Assembly: GCA_963780165.1 (NCBI GenBank)
Contig: CAWABB010000001.1
Location: 806,001-870,000 of the forward strand
Direction of reading: 5' to 3'
Length of the DNA: 64,000 nt
From: CAWABB01 sp963780165
GTDB lineage: Bacteria > Bacteroidota > Ignavibacteria > UBA10030 > UBA6906
The position numbers and the translations under genes were made by a program. Shown here piece after piece: positions 34,219-43,771 of this stretch. The notes under the pieces are model-generated. The model was not told the origin of the DNA, searched no databases, and worked only from the letters and a program-made list of their open reading frames with translations. How positions within the stretch are numbered: position 1 is the stretch's first letter; each line of letters begins with the position of its first letter.

Positions 34219-37206
34219 TCAGGGAAATTGCTTCCCGAGAACTGCCACACGCTTCCTCGCATCGATCAATTCAGGCCGGTCCGCATCAGCCCTGTTCCAG
34301 ATCTCAAGGAATCGGCGGTATTCCGCAAGAGCCCTCTCCCGTTGGCCGGCCTGCTCGCAGACCCGGGCAAGACGGTAATGGAACACGGGCTGGAGAAACC
34401 GTCTGTCTTCCGATCCGGGATCAATGCGCAGGAGTCGTTCGTACTCCACGATGGCGCTGTCCATCATCCCTTTCTTCACGAACGCCCTCGGAACGATGTC
34501 TCTGAACCGAGGAGTATTGTACATGGGGAGATACCATCCGTACGCCATAGAGGGCCCGATCGAGGGGATGGTTCGAACAGCACGGATTGCGCTGTCCGCA
34601 AGTCCCTCGGCGAGCAGCACTTCCGCTTCGAACAGGCCGACCATGAGGTCAACAGGCTTGAGTCCAGGTTCAAGGGATTCTATCCGGGACTTTGCGGCCG
34701 TTATGCGTATCCGGGCTGAATCGAGTCTTCCGGATCTGACGTCGACGTACGACAGCACGGCGTTACGGAGAACTTCATTGCGCACCGGCGTCTTTGGATT
34801 GCTTTGCGCGTAGGTCTCCGAGAACAGGATCATTCCCTTCTTCGCAGCCGCGAAATCGCCCCGTTCAAGATCGAACCAGGCGCGCAGCCAGTACCAGGGA
34901 CTCATCGTACCAGAGGGACCACTGCGACGTGCGATCACGTATACCGAATCCAATTCCACCGAGGCTTCGCGGACCCTCCCCAGCATGTTGAGAAATGTGG
35001 ATTTCCAGATTCGTGAGAGAGCTTTCAGGAATGGCGAAGGTGCAACCGCGGTCCCCTCGTCGGTATATCGGAAGGTCTCGGAGTACTCCTCTCTGAGCGC
35101 ATGCACATATGACAGACTGAAATAGGCCCCGTGGAAGTCGGGCTTCACCCGGATTGCCTCCCTGTACCTGGCTGCCGATTCATCCAGGTTTCCCATTTTG
35201 AGATACATTTCCCCCATCGAATCGAACGGATTTGCATCGCCCGGCGAGAGAGAGGCATAACGCTGTAATGTTTCTATCGCCCTGTCATACATGTGCTGCT
35301 CAGCAAGCATATACGCCAGGCCATTCACGGGCGAGGCGAAATTCGGGTCCAGTTCGATTGCCTTTTCGTATTCACTTTGCGCCTCACGCACCCTCCCTGC
35401 CCCCTGATAGAGCTGACCGAGCTCGTTGTGAAACCGCTTCTCGCGTGGGTATTTCCTCGTCAGCTCTTCCTGGAGAAGGATCCGTTTGGGGGGGTTTCGT
35501 TCGACCGCTCCCGCGTAGCGCGCCTCGATTGAGAGCCGGTCCTTTTCCGGCGCCCTGAAAGAAAGAGCTTTGGCCCTTTCGATGGCCCTTATCATTGCGG
35601 ACGGCTCGATAAGTGCGCCGCGGGCTTTCGAAAGGTAGAGATATGCGACTGCGAAATTCGAATCGAGAGCCACAGCCTTCTCCAGGAATTGCGCGGCTGA
35701 CGCATAGTACAACTTCTCATAATCTTCTCTCCCCCGGAGAAAGTAGTTGTACGCATCCATGGAGGATGTCATGACTTCGACGATCTGCGACGCCGAGGAT
35801 TCTACCCTCCTTTGCGACAGCCCCACCCCACGTGCTATCTCCCTGCTCAACTCGTCGATCTGACTGTTGAGTATGCTTTGCACCCCATCCCCCCGCGCGC
35901 TGACGCTTCGCAGGAGCTCCTTCGTATTCACGTCGAGAACTTTTACGTCCGTCGCAAATGTCTCCCCTCCCTTGACAAAACTCCCCACGACAATTGCCTG
36001 GATCCCTTCGCGGCGGCAAAGCTCGAACCCGAGCTCCTTGTCGATGACCTGGACATCGCTCTTCCCCATCTGTGCCAGCAGATCCCGCATCCTTTCGAAG
36101 GTCATGACACGCAGATAGCGCGATTGCTCGAGACTCGTGATGAGAAGGTTTGGAATGGCTTCACTCAGGTAGTCGTATGCACGGTCCCCCGTTTGGTTCG
36201 TGAAGCTGACGACGGCAATGGGTTTAGGCTCCGAGACCAGGACGTCTTCGAACAGAAGGGGTTTCAGGACGAGGAAGGCCGCGACGAGTCCGAGGACCAC
36301 CACCGTCGGGATGACGATGCGTTTCCAGCGGGGTCTCGTTGCCGCTGCTGCACCCGTTGCAGGTGCCGCGATCTGCGAGACCGTTTGTCCCGACCCCTTG
36401 CGGACATGATTGAGATCGACGATGAGCTCGTCCGCATGCTGGTAGCGCTCGCCGGGAGATTTGGCCAGCGCCTTTCCGACGATCCGCTCGAGCTCCATCG
36501 GAACGCCTGTTCGTACTCCGGTCATCGGTTCGGGCGATGCATTCAGGATCGAATACACTACTGCATTCTCGTAATCCCCCCTGAAGGGGCGCTGCCCGGT
36601 CACCATCTCGTACATCATCGCGCCGAGAGACCAGATATCGCTGCGATGGTCGACTTTTTCCCCCTGCGCCTGTTCGGGGGACATGTAGGCGATCGTCCCA
36701 ACCGTGGCCCCCGTTTGCGTGAGCCGGCTCATGCCGGTAAGCTTTGCCACTCCGAAGTCCACGATCTTGGCGACGCCGTCACGTGTGACCATGACGTTCG
36801 CCGGCTTGATGTCACGATGGACCATCCCTGAGTCATGGGCCTTGGCGAGTCCCTGCGCAACCTGAATGGCAACATCAAGGGCGTCGTCCAGCTTCAATGG
36901 CCCGCGGTCGATCTTCTTCTTGACGGTTTCGCCGTCATAGAAGGCCATCACGATGAAAATCTGACCATCCTCAGTCTCATCGATCTCGTGGATATTACAG
37001 ATGTTGGTGTGGTCGAGGGCGGAGGCGGATCTCGCTTCATGGACGAAGCGCTGCTTGGTTTCTGGATCTCGAGTGAGATCGTGAGGAAGGAACTTCAGGG
37101 CAACAGGGCGATCGAGCTTGAGGTCCTGGGCCTTGTACACGACACCCATTCCCCCGCCACCGAGGTGCTCGAGGATCTTGTAGTGGGAAACAACTTTGCC
37201 GATCAT
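34219..37206 (-). CDS. Ser/Thr protein kinase with membrane segment, FlgO-like domain and TPR array
   Basis: The product has 995 residues. The kinase (1-270) has the Gly loop GGGGMGVVYKAQ (16-27), Lys38, HRDIKPANV (Asp132), DFGVAKL (150-156) and SPEQAQGE. One membrane helix lies at about 297-319 (IVIPTVVVLGLVAAFLVL). A FlgO/TolB-like region (AVVSFTNQTGDRAYDYL, 331-450) and about ten TPRs reach the end. The kinase faces the cytosol and the TPR tail the periplasm. It is the intact paralogue of the split gene at 6660-9654. There is no obvious Shine-Dalgarno sequence; a CCCCTGGGG hairpin and a 9-bp inverted repeat lie just upstream. Confidence 0.93.
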   Translation of the reverse strand: MIGKVVSHYKILEHLGGGGMGVVYKAQDLKLDRPVALKFLPHDLTRDPETKQRFVHEARSASALDHTNICNIHEIDETEDGQIFIVMAFYDGETVKKKIDRGPLKLDDALDVAIQVAQGLAKAHDSGMVHRDIKPANVMVTRDGVAKIVDFGVAKLTGMSRLTQTGATVGTIAYMSPEQAQGEKVDHRSDIWSLGAMMYEMVTGQRPFRGDYENAVVYSILNASPEPMTGVRTGVPMELERIVGKALAKSPGERYQHADELIVDLNHVRKGSGQTVSQIAAPATGAAAATRPRWKRIVIPTVVVLGLVAAFLVLKPLLFEDVLVSEPKPIAVVSFTNQTGDRAYDYLSEAIPNLLITSLEQSRYLRVMTFERMRDLLAQMGKSDVQVIDKELGFELCRREGIQAIVVGSFVKGGETFATDVKVLDVNTKELLRSVSARGDGVQSILNSQIDELSREIARGVGLSQRRVESSASQIVEVMTSSMDAYNYFLRGREDYEKLYYASAAQFLEKAVALDSNFAVAYLYLSKARGALIEPSAMIRAIERAKALSFRAPEKDRLSIEARYAGAVERNPPKRILLQEELTRKYPREKRFHNELGQLYQGAGRVREAQSEYEKAIELDPNFASPVNGLAYMLAEQHMYDRAIETLQRYASLSPGDANPFDSMGEMYLKMGNLDESAARYREAIRVKPDFHGAYFSLSYVHALREEYSETFRYTDEGTAVAPSPFLKALSRIWKSTFLNMLGRVREASVELDSVYVIARRSGPSGTMSPWYWLRAWFDLERGDFAAAKKGMILFSETYAQSNPKTPVRNEVLRNAVLSYVDVRSGRLDSARIRITAAKSRIESLEPGLKPVDLMVGLFEAEVLLAEGLADSAIRAVRTIPSIGPSMAYGWYLPMYNTPRFRDIVPRAFVKKGMMDSAIVEYERLLRIDPGSEDRRFLQPVFHYRLARVCEQAGQRERALAEYRRFLEIWNRADADRPELIDARKRVAVLGKQFP

Positions 37207-37658
37207 GGGGAAACCCCAGGGGATTATCGATTATCCATGATCAATGGATAATGAATAGTCCATCCCGCCGGAGTCGGGACGCGACCCCAACGGCACCAGG
37301 AGCCAACGGTACGACCGAATGATACGGCGGCGCGCGGCCAGAGTCAACCAATTACAGAATCAACCGCGCTTGAGCCTCATGTACCATGAACACGCGGTAG
37401 ATGCGTCTACACGGTCTCGAGTCGGAGTTGATTCCTTGATCAGTTGACTTCATATACGCCTCCAGAGTGGAGTGCGTGAGTGACCTCTGTCGCACAGCTG
37501 ATCGCATCACTCAACGATAGGGCTGGAATCTCCTCTCACGTGGCTGTCCCGCACAGAGTATGGCGTGGCGGACGACTACGTCAAGAGCAGGCGGGATCTT
37601 CAAGCTGGCTCTGACCGGCATGAGGTGACGCGGTAGACGGGCGGGTTGTACCTGTCGT
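37207..37658. other. Gene-less gap upstream of the kinase-TPR gene
   Basis: No gene is supported. It contains the inverted repeat at 37230-37252 and a small GTAGA-tgcg-TCTAC hairpin near 37400. Confidence 0.4.
37230..37252. promoter_or_regulatory. Inverted repeat upstream of the kinase-TPR gene
   Basis: ATTATCCAT-gatca-ATGGATAAT has perfect 9-bp arms and lies 24-46 bases before the kinase start on the minus strand. It suits a dimeric repressor site or a leader hairpin. Confidence 0.45.
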
Positions 37659-38372
37659 TCACAATCCAAGAAAGATCATCCCCAGACCGCACAGGAGGAT
37701 CGCACTTCCAGCCATCACATGGCTGTATTTCTCCAGGAAGTTCACTCGCAGCACCCTGATTCCGAAGGACGCGACAATCACCACGGTAAGCATGGTAAGT
37801 ATCGTGATGATGCTGAAGACTCCGGTCAGGATGATGAGCTCAAGGTAGTTATGTTTTGAGGCCGGGTACATGACAATCGGGATCAGGGGCTCGCACGGAC
37901 CGAAGATGAATATTGTAAACAATATCCAGGGGGTGATATTGGCCTTCCCCTCTTCGTCATGAACATGCAGGTGATCTGCATGATGATTGTGCTCATGAAG
38001 GTGTGAGCTGCCGTCAGGATGAAGATGCATGTGACTGTGTTGTTTTCCCCTCAGGACACGGTAGATCGCCCAGACGAGGTACACCAGGCCGAACGCGGCG
38101 AACAACCAGGAAATCAGGCTGCCCCGCAGGCTTTCAAAATGCACCAGTTCAGACAGTGCAAGGCTGAACGCAATGCCCACCAACCCTACGATGACGCTGC
38201 TGCCGACATGGCCGAGCCCGCACAGAATGGTAAACCCGGACGTCTTTGCCAAAGACCATTTGCGGGCCTTTGATATCATTATGAAAGGCAGGTAATGGTC
38301 GGGTCCTGCAAGCGTGTGGAGGACCGCAACCGAACACGCAGTCACCAGAAGGAGTGTGAATTCACTTGTCAT
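37659..38372 (-). CDS. Six-helix membrane transporter with His-rich loop (TauE/SafE-HupE/NicO-like)
   Basis: The product has 237 residues with six predicted membrane segments. The first carries HTLAGPDHYLPF, close to the HxxxxDH motif of NicO/RcnA nickel-cobalt exporters. Between helices 3 and 4 lies a loop with at least 12 His (HSHMHLHPDG, HEHNHHADHLHVH), as expected for metal handling. It is often annotated as a TauE/SafE-family sulfite exporter, but the His loop favours divalent metal transport. It is transcribed alone. Confidence 0.75.
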   Translation of the reverse strand: MTSEFTLLLVTACSVAVLHTLAGPDHYLPFIMISKARKWSLAKTSGFTILCGLGHVGSSVIVGLVGIAFSLALSELVHFESLRGSLISWLFAAFGLVYLVWAIYRVLRGKQHSHMHLHPDGSSHLHEHNHHADHLHVHDEEGKANITPWILFTIFIFGPCEPLIPIVMYPASKHNYLELIILTGVFSIITILTMLTVVIVASFGIRVLRVNFLEKYSHVMAGSAILLCGLGMIFLGL

Positions 38373-38712
38373 GCAGTACTACTTTTGAAAGTCTTATGAG
38401 ACGATTGCCGTCCAGGTGCGTCCGGACACAGTGCGGCGGGGCAACTACCACATGAAACGGAACCCACAAAGGTAAGTTGCTCTTACGCTATATTCAAGCC
38501 TCGTTGGACTCGGCGGACGCTGCTGTGTACCTCTTCAAAGCGCCATCCCGCCCAGGAATCCAATCACCATAAACCAGAGGATTTCAACCTTCCGTTCGCG
38601 GCGGGATCTTTGGAGGGGGACCCTCCGTCACGATCCATGGCGAATCGGTCAGGCGCCGTGCTCTCGCCCGGCTAGAAGCGGAGTTGAACAGCCGGGAGTG
38701 TCACATGGAGGG
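38373..38712. other. Gene-less gap
   Basis: No gene is seen. It has a short GGAGGG-gga-CCCTCC hairpin near 38610 that may end the minus-strand reductase transcript. Confidence 0.35.
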
Positions 38713-39594
38713 CTATCCGTATGATTCGGAGGTAATCCGGTCCTGTGGAATTCCAAGCTCCTTCAGGTTGGCGAGGGTCCCCTCCAGGAAACGGGGCGCT
38801 GGAGTTGTCCCGCTCCGTTTCGCCTCCTGCCGCTCATGGACGGAGACGGCCGGTCCGCAAACATAGACAAGCGCTGACCCGGGATCGGGGATCTGCTCTC
38901 GGAGCAACTCAGCGGTGATCCTCCCCTTCCTGACGTTTTCGCGGAAACGGGATTCTCCCCCTTCACGAGTAAGAGAGTGGACGACCCGGAAGCGACCAGG
39001 GTGACATTGCTCAAGCTCCTGAAGCTCGCTGCGAAAGATGATGTCATCCCATGTCTTGTTCGCGTAGACAAGGGTGTGGCGAAGGCGCGGATGACGGTTG
39101 AGTGCATCCTTCACGATCGAATAGTTTGGCACGATGCCGGACCCGGCACATATGTGCACTATGTGGTCGGTCTCGCTTTCGACATTCTCTGTGAGTGTGT
39201 AGGGCCCCGTGAACCCGGTAATGACAAGACGCATCCCCCGGGACATACGCTTGACGAGCAGCGGCGACAAAAGGGGGGGATACTTGGTGGCGCCGGACGT
39301 GTACCTCTCCTCTTTCACGGTTATTGCGAGATGTCGCTCATGCGGAGCGCTGGAGAGGGAATAGGCGCGGGGCGGTTCCTTCTTCCCTTTCAGGTCCTCG
39401 AGAAAGGCCGTGAATCGCTCGAGGGCTTCCAGTTGGTGAGGATCGATGGTGAGGAAATGTCCCGCCTTGTACTCGAGCCGGTCATTCCCCGTGAAGAGAA
39501 TCAGCGTGGCCGTTTCAGGCGTCTCGACGATGACGTCGGCAACCATGACCTCAAGCTCCTTGATCCGTCTGCGTGCCTGGGGACCTTCCGACAT
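38713..39594 (-). CDS. FNR-type ferredoxin/flavodoxin reductase-like flavoprotein
   Basis: The product has 293 residues from ATG 39594 (GGGAG six bases upstream). The FAD-binding motif is RAYSLSSAP at 76-84 and the NAD(P)-binding signature is HICAGSGIVPNYSIVKD. YVCGPAVSV marks the C-terminal nucleotide site. There is no 2Fe-2S domain, so it should pass electrons between NAD(P)H and a separate carrier. It follows the cytochrome b-like gene by 79 bases on the same strand. A reductase for that membrane protein is the obvious guess, but not proven. Confidence 0.88.
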   Translation of the reverse strand: MSEGPQARRRIKELEVMVADVIVETPETATLILFTGNDRLEYKAGHFLTIDPHQLEALERFTAFLEDLKGKKEPPRAYSLSSAPHERHLAITVKEERYTSGATKYPPLLSPLLVKRMSRGMRLVITGFTGPYTLTENVESETDHIVHICAGSGIVPNYSIVKDALNRHPRLRHTLVYANKTWDDIIFRSELQELEQCHPGRFRVVHSLTREGGESRFRENVRKGRITAELLREQIPDPGSALVYVCGPAVSVHERQEAKRSGTTPAPRFLEGTLANLKELGIPQDRITSESYG

Positions 39595-39673
39595 GTTCGC
39601 TCCCATCATCAATTCCAGTTTGCTAGCCAATTTGCCTGAATGTCGTTTACAGTTCGCTGCGTCGGTCGCGACA

Positions 39674-41095
39674 TCACTCGGTCCAACTCCGGGGACGGCC
39701 CTCACTCTCCACCCTCGCGAGTTGGAGTTGGACCCACTCGAGCTCCTCCTGATTGGTGATCGTTCGAATGGCGTCGAGCGTCACGCCGCATTTCGGGCAG
39801 AGCATGGATCGTGCGGTGGAGATCTTGTGCAGAATCCAGGCCCAGGACACCATCATGTTCTCGGTGCAGGACGGACAGTGAATGTGGACTCGGTGGTCCG
39901 GTGGGCGAACCGGTGCCGACACCTGTGTTCCAGACTGAACCCTTGCTTCAAAGTTCTCTTTGTACCAGAGGCCATAGTGATGTCTTGCCCATTGACGGTC
40001 AACATAGCCTGAGATGATTCCTTTGAGGCCTACGCGGGTGTCGGGATTGACTGTCGCCATGTAGATGTGCCCGAGCATGGTAGGGGTCACCATCAGGGCC
40101 GCAGCCGCGTGGACCAGCCAGGCGGCCCAGGCCAGTTGATGCATCCAGATCATCGCACCGGTGGCAATGAAGATCGGGCAAGCGACCATCACGGACATGA
40201 AATTGACCTTCTCGGCAGCGTTGAACTTCCCCTGCTCGGGGAGGACCACTTTCTTGCTGATCGCCGCAATCCCCATCAGCGCGAGCCATTTCAGATCGTT
40301 GAGAGACCAGAGCCATGCACACTTGATATTATAGAGGTGCATTCTGTAATCGCGCCGTCCCTGAATGATGACCAGCGTGGGGAGAACGAACAGACAGATA
40401 CCAGACAGCCGGTGTGCCCAGGAAAAGATGTCGCGAAAAGAACGGCTGGGATCAGCGTTATACACAACAACGAGAACGAGCGAGGTCACCCAGCAGACCA
40501 TAAAGGGTACCGCAATCGCCCAGTGGAGCCTTCTTTCCGATCGACGGAATCGCAGAATCTCGGAGCTGACGGCTGAGGTGCTCTTGCCTCGGGCCAGATT
40601 GAACGGAGCGGGCTTCGCTGGAGGTCTTGTTGCCGCCGGCCTGACCTGAGGCGGAGTTCGAAGTTGAATGGTCTGCGCCTCCCGCATTGGGGCGGGATTC
40701 CCTCCGATTTGAGGGGCATGTTGAACCTGTGCAGGGGGAACATGCTGCACCTGTGCAGGAGGAACATGCTGAGCCTGTGCAGGGGGAGCATGCTGCACCT
40801 GTGCAGGGGGAACACGCTGAACCTGTGCAGGAGGAACAGGCTGAACCCGTGTAGGAGGAACAGGCTGAACCTGTGCAGGGGGAACACGCTGAACCTGTGC
40901 AGGAGGAACATGATGCACCTGTGCAGGAGGAACAGGCTGAACCCGTGTAGGAGGAACAGGCTGAACCCGTATAGGAGGAGCATGCTGGGGCTCTACCGGT
41001 TCGATATTTACAAGGATGGTGTGTTGGTCTCCGTGGTCTGGACACACGCCGGAAGACAGGATCCGATGGCACAGACGACAATAGTGTTTCTGCAT
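39674..41095 (-). CDS. Cytochrome b-like membrane protein with two zinc ribbons and octapeptide repeats
   Basis: The product has 473 residues from ATG 41095. The N-terminus is Cys-rich (CRLCHRILSSGVCPDH). About twelve octapeptides of the type VQPVPPAQ follow (about residues 35-135). A four-helix cytochrome b561/FdnI-like core carries candidate haem ligands in RLHWAI, FSWAHRLSG, WLVHAAA and LGHIYMA. A C-terminal ribbon closes it (CPSCTENMM...CPKCG). The core would move electrons between quinone and a partner; the FNR-type reductase gene lies downstream. The fusion of ribbons, Pro-rich repeats and cytochrome b is not one I know. Confidence 0.8.
   Translation of the reverse strand: MQKHYCRLCHRILSSGVCPDHGDQHTILVNIEPVEPQHAPPIRVQPVPPTRVQPVPPAQVHHVPPAQVQRVPPAQVQPVPPTRVQPVPPAQVQRVPPAQVQHAPPAQAQHVPPAQVQHVPPAQVQHAPQIGGNPAPMREAQTIQLRTPPQVRPAATRPPAKPAPFNLARGKSTSAVSSEILRFRRSERRLHWAIAVPFMVCWVTSLVLVVVYNADPSRSFRDIFSWAHRLSGICLFVLPTLVIIQGRRDYRMHLYNIKCAWLWSLNDLKWLALMGIAAISKKVVLPEQGKFNAAEKVNFMSVMVACPIFIATGAMIWMHQLAWAAWLVHAAAALMVTPTMLGHIYMATVNPDTRVGLKGIISGYVDRQWARHHYGLWYKENFEARVQSGTQVSAPVRPPDHRVHIHCPSCTENMMVSWAWILHKISTARSMLCPKCGVTLDAIRTITNQEELEWVQLQLARVESEGRPRSWTE
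40695..40990 (-). repeat. 24-bp tandem repeats coding VQPVPPAQ octapeptides
   Basis: About twelve imperfect 24-base units are read in frame as VQxVPPxx. Variants swap P, H and R at fixed positions. Confidence 0.85.
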
Positions 41096-41515
41096 GCTCC
41101 GCCCTGGTAGTCTGAAGAAACGATACGTGAGGGGGTTAAGCGAGATATTCCACAAAGGGCGTACCAAACGGACTTTGGCCGAAATATGACGGGATTCCAC
41201 ACATCCGCCACGCGGCAGGTTGACGATGCTTGAACTGAGGGGAAAGAAACGGGTATCGAACAGTACACAGATGAGGGCCTGTACTGACTCGCTAGATCGG
41301 GTCCTCGGCCCCAGCGGAGGACTCCGAAACGCCTGAGCCACCAACTGTTATGTGTCAGCCTAGGCTTCCTCGAAAAGTCGGTTGACATTACCGAATATTC
41401 AAGGTGCTTCTCCTGGGCGGAGAGCAGCGGGCAGGCGAGGGCGAGCATGAGGAGCGCGACCACTGCATGCAGAATCCAGTAACGGCGTGCTCACCCTGTC
41501 TCGTAAGCGAATCAA
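41096..41515. other. Gap with a secretion-signal remnant
   Basis: No full gene is seen. On the minus strand at about 41400-41490 the frame reads WILHAVVALLMLALACPLLSAQEKH, a signal-peptide-like stretch that soon runs into unrelated sequence. It may be a relic of a lost secreted-protein gene. Confidence 0.3.
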
Positions 41516-41791
41516 TTACCTCGAGCTCAGGGAAGTGGATTCCGAGCGCTTGGACGCTCCTAGCTGCTTGAATATGTCAATGACTGCGATAACGACTCCG
41601 ACTCCCAGGAGACCATAGCCAATGAGTCTCTCTCCGCCAAGAACGATTCCAGCGAGAATGAATCCGAATGCGAGGCCGGCTAACGGAGTGAGCCTTTTCT
41701 CTTTCGGGTTCCTTTTGACAACAAACACCAGCACCGCGATGATTGCCAGGACAGCAATACTAGCGGCAATAAATATTTGCGACGCATCCAT
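41516..41791 (-). CDS. Small membrane protein of unknown function
   Basis: The product has 91 residues with AGGAG five bases before the ATG. Three hydrophobic segments (IAASIAVLAIIAVLVFVV, LAGLAFGFILAGIVLGG, YGLLGVGVVIAVIDIF) are joined by a KRNPKEKRLTP loop. A short polar tail follows. It resembles conserved two- to three-helix proteins of unknown function. It is probably monocistronic. Confidence 0.65.
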   Translation of the reverse strand: MDASQIFIAASIAVLAIIAVLVFVVKRNPKEKRLTPLAGLAFGFILAGIVLGGERLIGYGLLGVGVVIAVIDIFKQLGASKRSESTSLSSR

Positions 41792-42041
41792 AGGGACTCC
41801 TCTGTTCTGCTATGGGATACGAGTCTTTGGCGGAGCAAGTTTCAGGCGACTCAAGGCCTGTCCAGCAAACGCGCGGGATGCTTCTATGCCACGAGACAGG
41901 CGTGGATGTCCCTCGAAAGACGGGAGCAATGCGACGTTGGTGGGCGGCCGGAGCGCATCATGTGCCATGGCTCCCTCAGAACGGGCGCCGTGCCTGCGCA
42001 TAGTCTCGGGCCCTGAAACCCCAGTGTAGCCCAGCGGACCG

Positions 42042-42845
42042 TCAGTGTAGCAATACGACCTTCCTTGTCGCCACGAAATCCTCAGCTCCGTTTCCTGAGT
42101 CTCGCCTGATGGCGGTTCCACCCTTTCCGAATCCCTCATTGGGCGGAATCTCAGACGGTGGGAAGTCCGGAGAGCGGACTTGCAGTCGAAGCAGATAGAT
42201 CCCGCTGGCGAGCCCTGCGCCATCGAACACGACCCGATGATATCCTGCAGCCCTGTCGCCTTCGGCTACGGTTGCGACCCGTTGCCCGAAAGTATTGAAG
42301 ACCTCCAGGCTCACCCAAGACCTCCCCGGCAGCGCGTACTCGATGGTTGTGCTGGGATTGAAGGGGTTGGGAAAAGTCGATAGCTCCGGCTTGATGGGCA
42401 GATTGTTCAATCCATCCGACTCAACCCCCACTACACCTCCGCAGGGGCTCTGGTAGAAGGTCAATGATGGCAACGAGTGCTGTGAGACGACAAACGAGAC
42501 ACTCCCGGCCGGGAAGACATGACTGTAGATCGAGTCAGGATTGTAGAAGTACCTTCTGAGCTCCCTGGTCACGACGGCCGTGTAGGTCCCCGGCGTAAAG
42601 CCGGAAATGGAAGTGCAAAGGGTGTAGATGCATCTGCAAGGAAGGTGAAAGGCGGTGTCGCATTCAGCTAAATACAGGGTGTCCTGAGAGATGCTGAACA
42701 CGGGAAAAAAGGAGGCGCCACATCCGAATTCGAAATTGGTGTCCCAGATCCGGACTGTGTCGTTCTCAACTGCCACAGATAGCTGTCCGAGCGAAAGGCC
42801 TACACCGAGGAGGAAGATCAGAGATAGCAATACGAAGCGCCGCAT
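42042..42845 (-). CDS. Small secreted protein with T9SS CTD
   Basis: The product has 267 residues with AGGAG upstream and signal peptide MRRFVLLSLIFLLGVGLSLG. A short Cys-containing domain (six Cys, including CGAS, CDTAF, CRCIYTLC) is followed by the CTD (STFPNPFNPSTTI to TRKVVLLH). The CTD carries the longest palindromic insert (about 42082-42178), reading PSEIPPNEGFGKGG and onward in frame. The cargo part matches no family I know. Confidence 0.8.
   Translation of the reverse strand: MRRFVLLSLIFLLGVGLSLGQLSVAVENDTVRIWDTNFEFGCGASFFPVFSISQDTLYLAECDTAFHLPCRCIYTLCTSISGFTPGTYTAVVTRELRRYFYNPDSIYSHVFPAGSVSFVVSQHSLPSLTFYQSPCGGVVGVESDGLNNLPIKPELSTFPNPFNPSTTIEYALPGRSWVSLEVFNTFGQRVATVAEGDRAAGYHRVVFDGAGLASGIYLLRLQVRSPDFPPSEIPPNEGFGKGGTAIRRDSGNGAEDFVATRKVVLLH
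42082..42178 (-). repeat. In-frame palindromic element in the CTD, copy 3 (diverged)
   Basis: It keeps the CGCC-tgat-GGCG hairpin (42103-42114) and the CTCCG..CCTGAGTCTCGCC order of the other copies but has more substitutions and extra sequence. Confidence 0.5.
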
Positions 42846-43261
42846 TGGGGTCTCCTGATGGCGCCGGGGGGGCGGGCTGAGGGCTCGCCTGAGGTGTATG
42901 CGTGTTGTCGGAACTTACACTGCCGCATGCACAGAAGCAACTATCCTGGCAGCTGCACAGCTATGATGCGATTCCCGTAAAATCACCCTCTTCCCGGTCG
43001 TGCCCACCGGATCCAGTAGCGGGAACCTAACCCGATATTCTCTGGTTCACGATAATGGCGGCTTCACTCCTGTCCGCAGCCCTTACCCGAACGAGGAAGG
43101 GACGATGAGAACAAGATTCATTCGTCTCACACACCCATATGCTGTCGCCTGCCGGCCTGGACCTGCCGAACGGGACCGGACAAGCGGATTCCGAATTCGC
43201 TCCCCCCTCATTTCAGTTAGGCCCTAGTCCACAACACATCCATATACCAGGGAGTAGTCTC
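42846..43261. other. Gene-less gap between divergent genes
   Basis: No gene or strong structure is visible. It should hold promoters for the minus-strand CTD protein and the plus-strand cupin. Confidence 0.35.
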
Positions 43262-43642
43262 ATGGTGCGCATCATGTCCAGGTTCTTCCTATTCGTCCTG
43301 CTTGCGCTTGTCGTTGCCGGGACCGCGACGGCACAGGATCCATTGAAGGTCGGACCAAACATCTACAAGAAGATATTGGAGAACGATCGTGTGCGGATGC
43401 TGGTGGTTACTTTCGCGCCAGGAGACAGCATTGCGATGCATTCTCACCCGGATCATGCCGTGTATACGGTCACGGGGGGCAAGCTCAGAGTGACGACATC
43501 CGACGGGAAGACACAGGTCGCTGATCTCAAAGCGGGGGATCCCATATGGTTCCCTGCGGTCAGTCACGCCGCAAAGAATATCGGGACCACATCACTGAAG
43601 CTACTCGTTGTCGAATTGAAAGAGAAGCCGGCGTCGAAGTAA
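43262..43642 (+). CDS. Secreted cupin-domain protein
   Basis: The product has 126 residues with GGGAG eight bases before the ATG. A signal peptide (MSRFFLFVLLALVVAGTATA) is followed by a single small cupin with SIAMHSHPDHAVYTVTGGKL, where the His residues can bind a metal. The second cupin motif is weaker (AGDPIWFPAVSHAA). It is a periplasmic or exported small-molecule binder or enzyme of unknown substrate. Confidence 0.8.
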   Translation: MVRIMSRFFLFVLLALVVAGTATAQDPLKVGPNIYKKILENDRVRMLVVTFAPGDSIAMHSHPDHAVYTVTGGKLRVTTSDGKTQVADLKAGDPIWFPAVSHAAKNIGTTSLKLLVVELKEKPASK

Positions 43643-43771
43643 GCCTCCGATTGCGACATTGGACTACTGACCCACGTCCGACTTTTCTGTACCCTTACCG
43701 GGCGAGCAGCCAAACACTCGACGCTGTTCGCCCGGGTTTGCTGCCATGCACTGGAGCCATCCGTCGCGAGA

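Noticed and set aside
35812..36831. Plus-strand open frame of 339 codons
   Set aside because: It mirrors the kinase-TPR gene and shows no recognisable protein family.
40664..41110. Plus-strand frame with LCRGNMLHLCRRN-like repeats
   Set aside because: It is only the reverse reading of the octapeptide repeats in the cytochrome b gene.
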